64,000 bases of DNA from Actinomucor elegans. Lineage: Eukaryota > Mucoromycota > Mucoromycetes > Mucorales > Mucoraceae. Each line of letters opens with the position of its first letter. Position 1 is the first letter of the stretch. The notes beneath the pieces were generated by a model. The model was given only the letters and a program-made list of their open reading frames with translations. It was not told where the DNA came from and ran no database searches. Both the position numbers and the translations under genes were made by a program. The stretch lies in assembly GCA_026027325.1 (NCBI GenBank), contig JAMSLZ010000015.1, forward strand, positions 372,001 through 436,000. The letters are read 5' to 3'. Below are positions 56,545 through 64,000 of the stretch, piece by piece.

Positions 56545-58467
56545 TTAGAATTTGTCCTTGAACAAGTTCACAACTATTCCATTGCCATCAGATATAATCA
56601 AATGTTCCAGATTTTGGCATTTGATCCAAACTATGAAAGGTTCAATTCCGGATAAAAGACTATCTGTCAATAAGTTTAGATTATTGTTTAGATCTAGCTT
56701 TTCTGATCTACGCAAATAACTGTAGTACGAGTTGTTCTCTGTCTCGATCTTTAGAATAAAACTGCTGTTTCGTGAGAACGCTTTCAAGAGTTCTGGATGT
56801 CGATAAGGATCATTAGATGTGTAAGATGATCGAACGTTGATTATTAGCGTGTGTATGCTCGTAGAGGGAAGATGGATTGTGAACCTTTGTCGGTTTTTAT
56901 CTCCTGTAAAGTCGCACATGTTGAATTTTAGCGTCTGGAGTTGTCGGAACCTCCAAGATACAGCTGGAAGAATACCAACATGGAGATGCGAGTGTTCGAT
57001 TGTTAAGTTGGATATGGTACTAAGCTTTTCAATGCTCTGTTCTGACTGGGGTGATTCACTTGAAAGTACCAATCCGCCTAAAGATACATTGACCTTAGAA
57101 ACTTGGTGACAGTGTAACATAATTCTGTCAAAAAGATTCCAGGAGCTAGAACTCATAGAGTAGTAAATGTCGTAATAGAAGTCACCTTGAGTGAATCTCA
57201 ATCTGTGGGCCTCTGAAGTAGATATACCTGCATTCCTATAGTCGCCTCTGTTATTCAATCCAACTATGTGTATTTCTTTAGGTGAGAGTAAGGCGAACAT
57301 ATCCGCTAATGAACGATTGAAAAAATCGAAAGCGCTATCCCAGTCAATGCTAAGTTTAAACTTGTCCCACTCGTTTTCGCGCGTAATGGTTACACATGTT
57401 TCGATGTATTCGGGAAGAATTGTGATCTCCAGCTTTCTTTTTTGAATACTTTGACAGTGGTCCATCTGGATAATGTAAGATTTAGCTTGATTATAATCCG
57501 GTACGCAGAAAGTGATAGAATATGTTTTCAACGTCATTAAATAAGGGAGTAGGTGGGACTTCCAACATTCATCTCTTTCCCTGGACAATGATGAAGAGGA
57601 ATTGGCGTGTATATTCAAATTTTCTAATAATTTGAATTTACTGGAAATGTATAATATTGCGGATATGTTTAATCGTAGGTTCACTATTTCCAATTTCCTG
57701 ATACAGTAACTCTCCTTGAAACGTGGGAATTCTTCGCCATTGCTTGCTACATCCAATGATTTTACCTTGAGTGAATGCAGGTTGCGACATGCGTTAACAA
57801 TAGAATCAAAATGGGAGAAAGTCAGAATGTTGGGCGCGTTAATATACAGGCTTTTCAAGTTAGGGAAATTTTCCAGCTGGGAGACCAGGTATTGGAATTT
57901 GTACATTTGACCACTAAAGTCCCGTTCTGATATGCCAGTAAGATACAAGTATTGTAACGTCTGTTTAAAGCATGTAGAGCCATAGACAATAAAATCCAGT
58001 TGATCGCTTCTATCAAACTGATTCAATTGGTTGTTGCTACCAATCCAATCGTGTTCTTGAATTGAAAGGACTTTAGTGAGGTGTCTGCTTTCAGAAAGCA
58101 AACAAGGAAGTAGAGCCAGCTGACAGCTAGGATGGATAACAATATTATGTATATTCGGGCAGAGTCGTGCTATCAAGGCAAAGTTTTCGATAAAATTCCC
58201 ATTATGGCTCGAGAATTGAGAACCAATATATAATTTATGCACTAGTGCGCCAGAACTAGACAGGCTCTGGATCGCATTTATAAATTGAATAGCATTAGTA
58301 TCCAAATGAACAGTCTTGAACAAGAAATGTCGAGATGGGTCATTCCATGATTGACAAACAATTCGACATTGAGCAAGATTTTTCTGACTTGGGATATCAT
58401 CGGCATGAACTAACACCAATATTTGGTTTAATATGTCGACAGGAAGGCTATGCCAAGAGGAGCTCAT
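56545..58467 (-). CDS. F-box/LRR-type protein, family B copy 2
   Basis: About 640 aa from ATG 58467, which gives MSSSWHSLPVDILNQILVLV, the same kind of start as the paralogues. An in-frame ATG at 58569 would add 34 residues. A TATATAAAAG match at ~58671-58680 may be its promoter. F-box: LPVDILNQILVLVHADDIPSQKNLAQCRIVCQSW. Leu-rich segments follow (CPNIHNIVIHPSC, FPNLKSLYINAPN, CRNLHSLKVKSLD). Paralogue of the gene at 52808-54697: both have '..DTNAIQF', 'YIGSQF', 'LLPCLLSES', 'FDRIMLHC'/'FDYVLSQC' and a C-terminus ending 'FKQTLKS/LQYLYL' and 'KCRKLEQLVISD/KCQNLEHLIISD'. The target is unknown. Confidence 0.8.
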   Translation of the reverse strand: MSSSWHSLPVDILNQILVLVHADDIPSQKNLAQCRIVCQSWNDPSRHFLFKTVHLDTNAIQFINAIQSLSSSGALVHKLYIGSQFSSHNGNFIENFALIARLCPNIHNIVIHPSCQLALLPCLLSESRHLTKVLSIQEHDWIGSNNQLNQFDRSDQLDFIVYGSTCFKQTLQYLYLTGISERDFSGQMYKFQYLVSQLENFPNLKSLYINAPNILTFSHFDSIVNACRNLHSLKVKSLDVASNGEEFPRFKESYCIRKLEIVNLRLNISAILYISSKFKLLENLNIHANSSSSLSRERDECWKSHLLPYLMTLKTYSITFCVPDYNQAKSYIIQMDHCQSIQKRKLEITILPEYIETCVTITRENEWDKFKLSIDWDSAFDFFNRSLADMFALLSPKEIHIVGLNNRGDYRNAGISTSEAHRLRFTQGDFYYDIYYSMSSSSWNLFDRIMLHCHQVSKVNVSLGGLVLSSESPQSEQSIEKLSTISNLTIEHSHLHVGILPAVSWRFRQLQTLKFNMCDFTGDKNRQRFTIHLPSTSIHTLIINVRSSYTSNDPYRHPELLKAFSRNSSFILKIETENNSYYSYLRRSEKLDLNNNLNLLTDSLLSGIEPFIVWIKCQNLEHLIISDGNGIVVNLFKDKF

Positions 58468-58929
58468 AACTATGATGTCTCTTTGAGAGTGGAGTATAGA
58501 GAGAGAAGAGCAAGACAAGAAAAAGGTATATTTTGAAACATTTAGCCTGAAACGGTAGCAATATATCATAGCATACGATAGAGATTCACCCAATCGACAT
58601 TTTTTTAAATGATTGGTGCGAATCAAGTACTTGTTGGACTTTCTAAAGAACGTGTGATCCCAACTTGCTGCTTTTATATAATTGTTTCATATCTTTATGT
58701 TTGATACTAACGTTATCCTTATTTTCCAGGGCAGTAACAGTAATTACCGAAAAAAAATTATTGGCTTCATATTTACTGCTTGAGTGATACTCATATAATA
58801 GAAAGTACTAGATGGACATAAAATCTTCTTGTAAAGTTTATAAAACTTGTTGTGATGTACTCAATAGTAAAAAAAGAATGAAGAAAGCATATTTCAGAAC
58901 CTAAGGTAGTACAAAGAAAAGAAGAAACC

Positions 58930-58938
58930 AAAAAAAAA
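58930..58938 (-). terminator. Pol III terminator of tRNA-Leu
   Basis: A run of nine T on the minus strand starts two bases past the tRNA 3' end. Confidence 0.8.
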
Positions 58939-58940
58939 GT

Positions 58941-59020
58941 AGTGCGAGTGAGGTTCGAACTCACGCCTCCGAAGAGACCAGGGCCTAAACCTGACGCGTT
59001 AACCACTCCGCCATCGCACT
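58941..59020 (-). tRNA. tRNA-Leu(UAG), class II, no intron
   Basis: Acceptor stem AGTGCGA pairs with TCGCACT. The D arm includes GGCGGAGTGGTTAACGC, the A box. The anticodon stem TCAGG/CCTGG holds loop TTTAGGC, giving anticodon TAG (reads CUA). A long variable arm (TCTCTTCGGAGGC) marks a class II tRNA such as Leu. The B box GGTTCGAACC-type sequence is AGTTCGAACCTCAC. About 80 nt; CCA is not encoded, as in eukaryotes. Confidence 0.93.
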
Positions 59021-60531
59021 CTTATGAGTGTTTTTATTATATACTATTTTGTGATCGTAAAAATTTAAAAATCACGTGACCTGTTTAAAGCTCATTTATT
59101 GGTACGGAGAATGGAAAATATGTTCTCCCTCTTTCATCTCTGAAATGTGATTATGTGTGTGACTTAGAAATTCATTATAAAATATAATAAAGCTAGCCAT
59201 TACTATGTTATAGACTGTTAGCCAAGGGTGTTGTAAGAACATGAATTTAATAATTATAAACAGGATAAAGAATCATTGGCTACATGATTACAATGGAAAA
59301 ATAAAAAATTGAGGAAGAGGAATGGAAAATCAGGCAGGAACAAATCATCTCGAAAAAAAAACATTTAAATCATGAACACAAATGAACATCAGTAATCAAA
59401 TGATAAAAAATGTTTTGAAACTAAACATAGATATAACATGAAATATGGAGTTTTCAAATATTTAATTCTAATTACTATGAATTAATTTGATCGCATTCTA
59501 GAAGACTTTAGCTATATAGTAGTTTTGTCTTCTAAAGCCTGTTTCATCCTATATATTCGAACGTAATGTATCTCCTTCAAAAGAATTTTTCATTATATAC
59601 AAGCTATATTAGTAACTTAATAAGAGACCTTTTTTTTTTCTCATCTCTTACATGACTTAATTTCTAACAGTTAGAGTTTCAACATTTGGACCCAAAAAAA
59701 AGAAAAAAAAATTAAGGTGAAATTACCCATCCCAGTAAAATGTTGTATTTGATTTATAATTCTAGTTTATGATGAGTTGCAACATGTGTTAAAGCTTCTC
59801 TCTATACCAAAAGAGAAACGATTTGCATCCGCTTATTAATGATAACATTCATTAATTATGCGATTGTTCTTCTGTTCGTACAATAATGGCAATATTTAAT
59901 CTCCAAATCTCTTGATCAAACTTGATGAATCATGTAATCTAAAGTAACATGTGCTTAAAATGATGGCCTGCTCCTGTTAAGTGCAACAATAATAACACTC
60001 AATTATGAACTCTATGAGGATATGACACATACTAAACAATTTTATGCAAAAATCTGTTATTATGATTACTCCAAGAATAAATATGCTCAATATCTCTATA
60101 CCTATCTAAGTGTGCAGGTCATACCCGTACTAAAGCCATTGATGAGAGTATAAGGGTTTATAATAACAAAGAAATATTAGAGCTTGTCTATTACACAGTC
60201 AAATAGAGGAAAGATAATATAATCTAGCTCGTATGGAAAAGCAGCAAGAATCATGTTATTAGCTATACTTTTTGCAATGAAATAATAGAGGTAATCCAAG
60301 CTTTCATGGCAATCGTAATAAACATTCAAAGCTGTGTCATTAGTCTCTATACGATGAACAACCTATAGACCTGCGATTCTTGTAGATACGAACAAGCATC
60401 TATACTGAGTCGAACTTTTTTGAACCAATAATTGACAGATCAGCAATCTTGGTGTTACAATTACAGTTTTCTCAGTTTATTTAGAGCTTTTTTTTATTTT
60501 TTTTTATTTATTCTTATTTCTCTCTCACATA
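59021..60531. other. Spacer between tRNA-Leu and ureF
   Basis: AT-rich; no gene seen. A weak dispersed-repeat copy is near 59900-59975. A T-rich run at ~60490-60510 lies just before the ureF start. Confidence 0.5.
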
Positions 60532-61353
60532 ATGACACTACCTGGCTTAACGCCTTTCTTTACTTCCAATGAAACAAGTAGCTGGCTACTCTATATCCTC
60601 ACCGATTCTGCTTTACCAACTGGTGGTTTCGTCGCGTCTTCTGGATTAGAAGCCAGTTGGCAAGCAGGACTGATCGACAATCACAATCTACCAGCATGGG
60701 TAACATCGTCTGCTCACAACTATGCTTCTAATACCAATTGCTTTGTGATAGCAGGCTATCAAGCACCTGATCAAGACGATCCAGTAGCGTACTTGGAAGA
60801 AGCTGATGCTACTTGTGACGCTGTTATGGCAGCCAATACCGTAGCACGCAGAGCTTCTTTGGCGCAAGGTATTGCTATGTTGACCCTCTATCTCAAGTGC
60901 TTTTTGGATGAAAAGCAAGAACCTGATACCGAGGAGCAACATGTCGAGAATATTCGAATAGTTAAGAAATGGAAGAGTATGATTCGTGGAGAGAAAGTCG
61001 ATGGTCATTTCGCTGTATGTTATGGACTTATTTGTCGATATTTAAAAGTAGATTTAGGTATATTATTCATACACCAAAGACATATTTATTGAAACTGATA
61101 TATGTACATAGAAAATACGCTTCATTTATGGCTCTATCTATTTACGCGAACCATTTATTCTTCCGCTGTGAGATTAAACGTAGTTGGTCCTTATGAAGCA
61201 CAAAAGCTACTATTACAATCACGTAAACCAATTGAGGTGATTATCAAACAAACTAAAGATATAACGATGGATGATTGCTGCCAAACAAACCCTCTATTGG
61301 ATGTATGCCAAGGCATGCATGATAGACTTTATTCAAGATTATTCAACAGTTAA
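60532..61353 (+). CDS. ureF: Urease accessory protein UreF, 2 exons
   Basis: Exons are 60532-61057 and 61112-61353, giving about 255 aa. UreF marks: LYILTDSALPTGGFVASSGLEASWQAGLI near the start, ANTVARRASLAQGIAML in the middle, GHFAVCYGLICRYLKVDL, LHLWLYLFTRTIYSSAVRLNVVGPYEAQKLL, and near the end DDCCQTNPLLDVCQGMHDRLYSRLF. UreF works with UreD and UreG to load nickel into urease in the cytosol. Neither urease nor the other partners are in this window. The gene converges on HIS1, ends 47 bp apart. Confidence 0.92.
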
Positions 61354-61399
61354 ATACGATTCTATACAAATAAAAAAAAAATAGGATATAAGCTTGATT

Positions 61400-62363
61400 T
61401 TAGACTCTACAGTTGGTGAATGCCATGACCAAGATATCAGTAGCACCGACTTCAGACAAACGATCCATAATATCACCCTTTTGCTTCTTTTCAATCATGG
61501 CAGAAACAGCAACCCAACCTTCGTGAGAGTCCAAAGATGAAACAGTAGGGCCTTGACGACCAGGTGTAATTTGAGCAGCCTTAGCTAAATTATGACGCTC
61601 AACATTATAGGTACACAGTACGTATTTGCTAGCAGTAATCACACCACGAATACGCGAAGTAATCTTCTCAATCAAATCTTTATGTTGGGAGTTATTGTTG
61701 GACATGAGGACAGATTGAGTTTCCAATACAGTATGGATATCGTGAAGACCAGCTGCACGCATTGTCTCACCAGATTCAACCAAATCAACTAATAAGAAAA
61801 AGAAAAAAAAAACGCGTGAATATACGGATACAGATTTATACATGTCATATTTACTTACTGATACCGTCAGCAAGGCCTAAAGCACAAGCAGCTTCAACAG
61901 AACCGGAGACGTAGTTGATGGTGGTCTTGGTTCCTTTAGCAGCATCAATAGGTTCAAAGACTTTACGTGCAAAAGCATCAAAACTAGTGACGATACGTTT
62001 ACCAGCCAATTGTTCAATATTCTTGAACTGGCCTTTGACAGGTACTTGGACACACAAGCGGCATTTGCCAAAGCCAAGTTCCATAATTTCTGTTACTTTG
62101 TCTTGCACTTCATTTTCGACAATCATATCTTGACCCGAAATACCCAAGTCGACGTTACCTTCAGCAACATATTTGGGAATATCAGCAGCAGGCAAGAAAA
62201 TCAAAGCGATGGGTAGGTTGGTACTGAGGGCAATGTCTTGACGAGAACGACGATTGAAATGAATGTCACTACCAGAAAGAAGTTGCATACATTGTTCATA
62301 GAGACGGCCCTTCTTGGGTACGGCGAATAAAAGTCTATCAGTGAGATCTTGAACAAAGTCCAT
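61400..62363 (-). CDS. HIS1: ATP phosphoribosyltransferase, first step of histidine synthesis, 2 exons
   Basis: Exons are 62363-61859 and 61788-61400, giving 297 aa, matching yeast His1 (297). Sequence marks: RLLFAVPKKGRLYEQCMQLL, ALIFLPAADIPKYVAEGNVDLGISGQDMI, LGFGKCRLCVQVPVKG, KRIVTSFDAFARKVFE and GSVEAACALGLADGIIDLVESGETMRAAGL, the phosphoribosyl-binding loop, spanning the intron. The C-terminal regulatory part (ITPGRQGPTVSSLDSHEGWVAVSAMIEKK) is where histidine feedback binds in this family. It joins ATP and PRPP to PR-ATP. A TATA box is at 62423-62430. Confidence 0.95.
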
Positions 62364-62422
62364 TTTGGTGTTTTAGATACGGAAGAATGGAAAAAAGATT
62401 TTGATGGATAAGACAGAGTCTA

Positions 62423-62430
62423 CCTTTATA
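62423..62430 (-). promoter_or_regulatory. TATA box of HIS1
   Basis: Minus-strand TATAAAGG about 60 bp upstream of the ATG at 62363. Confidence 0.45.
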
Positions 62431-63826
62431 GTTGAAACTCAGTATGTCAAAAGCGTCACAATCACTCATAGCTTTGTAACGCGTTAAACCAAAATCCAGT
62501 GGTGTTTAAATTATGTTCCTTGCGCGATTGAAACGTCATTGTCCAATCAATAAGTGCCGTGATCAAGATTCATTATCTTATTTATTCTCCATTAGCCAAT
62601 GAAAGCGCCAAGCACTCAACGTTCGGTCCAAAGACAAAGGTGTAAAACAATTTTGCTGTCCATACAGGCCCACCTTAACAGGTCTAGCCAGTTTGACAGG
62701 TGAAATTTGAATTCTTCGGCTTAGTGATATTTGGCTATACGGATTGAAACTGCTGATTTGGATCTAGCAGTGCTTCTTTTAAGATCAAACGATCACTTAA
62801 ATGAACGGAGCAGATACGCCGACGTTTTATGATTCCCTTTTTCGTAATGCCATTTCGTCTGTGTCATGTGCCATACAAAAAAACATTTAATTACTTTTCA
62901 ATTGAAGGACTTTAAACTGCTTCTTTCTATAAACTTCCAGTGCTATTTATTTCCATTCCGGTCGCTTGAAAGAGGTATCTAGGTGCTTCGTACTTTACTA
63001 CTTGTTATATATACATTATTAGAAAAATGAAAATGAAATAAAAAAAAAAGTATCGTTTGAATTGTAAGACTGTGTCCAAACAGTCTTTGATACGATTTAA
63101 CAAAAGTATTCCACAATGATTTTTATTGGAGGGCGGGAATGGTCATGCAATTATTATATAAATTATCCTGAGTGTTACTGTGAGCTTTTGAAGTTGTTCT
63201 TTAATGATAGAGTGATCAATAACTAAAATATCTATTCATCAAGTTTGCATACAATTTAATTCTATACTTCTTGGTATAAAGAATATTTTTTACAAATGCT
63301 GCCATAACTCGATTATCTGTATATTATGCTAGATAAGAAACTTGAGAAATTAGACACATTTGTCAACCAATGTTAAAGCTCTTGCCGATATTTGAGAAAC
63401 CAAGACATTTCCATCACTGCCACAGCAGTTGATTAATATTACATTTTGATGGCCAGTCCATGTTTAGAATGCTTCTATTAGAATCACTTGGAATCAAGTA
63501 CTTTAAATCTTTCACTCATCTGAGTACAATGTCGCATAAAATGGCCATTAAAGTATTGATTTTATTATAGCTTTTGCTGAACTCCAGTACAGTTAATATA
63601 CTATAGTTATTTTTATTTAATTCGCATTTCACACACATTGATATAATGATCTCGGTTTAATGTCGCATTGGATGGCTCGCAATGAACTAATGAATCTATT
63701 CATATAATTATATTTATCAATAATGATGTACCATATTGAATACATACTACTTTGTTTTGTTTTGTTTATAATACAAGCAAAAAAAAAAAGGATATACAAA
63801 GTCTATTAAAGTCTATCTATCAAAAT
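62431..63826. other. Spacer upstream of HIS1
   Basis: No supportable gene. Two dispersed-repeat copies, at ~63507-63545 and 63648-63690 (ATCTCGGTTTAATGTCGCAT then TGGATGGCTCGCAATGA). Confidence 0.45.
63648..63690. repeat. Dispersed twin-palindrome repeat, copy (first half)
   Basis: Reads ATCTCGGTTTAATGTCGCAT followed by TGGATGGCTCGCAATGAAC; the second palindrome is degraded. Confidence 0.5.
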
Positions 63827-64000
63827 CTAAAGAGGTTCTTGTTGATTTGTACTCAGTAGTTTCATAACAAACTCAAACATAAACACAGCGGAAGCGTTTG
63901 TAGGAAATGCACGTAAAAATGAAGGTAGAAAGCCTATACATATCATCCAATAAGTTGGTTATATATATACATATGGAGATTGAATGGGATTTACCTCGAT
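63827..64000 (-). CDS. Mitochondrial carrier (SLC25) protein, C-terminal end, partial
   Basis: Minus-strand exons 63933-63827 and from 63995 beyond the right edge, joined across a 61-bp intron with GT..AG ends. The last exon reads GFLPSFLRAFPTNASAVFMFEFVMKLL then a short tail and TAG. 'RGFLPSFLRAFPTNAS' is the end of the third repeat of the six-helix mitochondrial carriers, most like the carnitine/ornithine-type group. The rest of the gene lies outside the window, so the substrate cannot be named. Confidence 0.75.

Noticed and set aside
58468..58626. N-terminal extension of the F-box gene at 56545
   Set aside because: Frame is open but its first codon is TTG; paralogues start at the position of ATG 58467. 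The ATG at 58569 remains possible.
62431..62480. TGAGTGA near HIS1 considered as a Gcn4/CPC1 site
   Set aside because: One mismatch from the TGASTCA consensus and only a single site; too weak to call.

Overview
The window looks like nuclear DNA of an early-diverging fungus, most likely a Mucorales (Mucor-like) species. The support is AT-rich intergenic DNA, many short introns (about 45-75 nt) with GT..CTAAC-like..AG signals, a fungal gene set (HIS1, IRC3, IML2, JLP1-type dioxygenase, SWIRM/Fun19-type protein, UreF), an F-box/LRR gene family and ORF-poor spacers with degenerate repeats. The species assignment is inference. All exon structures were built by hand from splice signals, reading phase and protein-family sense; none is backed by transcripts.

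Layout. 0.2-1.5 kb: unknown coiled-coil/His-rich gene (+). 1.5-4.1 kb: spacer with a Tc1/mariner transposase relic. 4.2-7.3 kb (-): IRC3-type mitochondrial DNA helicase, then a membrane-anchored UBL-BAG Hsp70 cofactor. 7.4-9 kb: spacer with a MITE-like element. 9-10.5 kb (-): cytochrome b561-like protein and NC2-alpha/DRAP1. 12.4-13.5 kb (+): SWIRM protein. 13.5-16.8 kb: spacer holding a ~1.06 kb foldback element with ~355 bp inverted arms. 16.8-20.3 kb (+): intronless 1138-aa DEDDy 3'-5' exonuclease with a Trp/GW-rich linker. 20.8-22.1 kb (+): methyltransferase, possibly myristoylated. 24.1-26.0 kb (+): WD40 protein. 26.2-30.5 kb (-): two F-box paralogues. 30.7-32.2 kb (-): TauD/JLP1-like dioxygenase. 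34.8-36.8 kb (+): Ser/Thr-rich membrane protein. 37.1-37.7 kb (-): RPL15. 41.0-41.75 kb (+): RPL17. 44.1-47.2 kb (+): IML2/TTC39-like protein. 49.2-50.7 kb (+): AVT3/4-like amino-acid transporter. 52.8-58.5 kb (-): two more F-box/LRR genes. 58.9 kb (-): tRNA-Leu(UAG). 60.5-62.4 kb: UreF (+) and HIS1 (-), convergent. The right edge cuts a mitochondrial-carrier gene (-).

Most genes are ordinary housekeeping genes and there is no operon-like logic. The most interesting items are: (1) the exonuclease, whose architecture (active DEDDy domain, long linker with two PGWG motifs and other spaced tryptophans, second degenerate exonuclease-like lobe) suggests an Argonaute-associated, QIP-like nuclease; (2) the long foldback element that starts about 1.6 kb upstream of it, a plausible dsRNA source; (3) a dispersed degenerate repeat found in many spacers whose consensus holds two adjacent short perfect palindromes; and (4) several microexons of 7-16 nt and one GC-AG intron needed to keep conserved proteins in frame.
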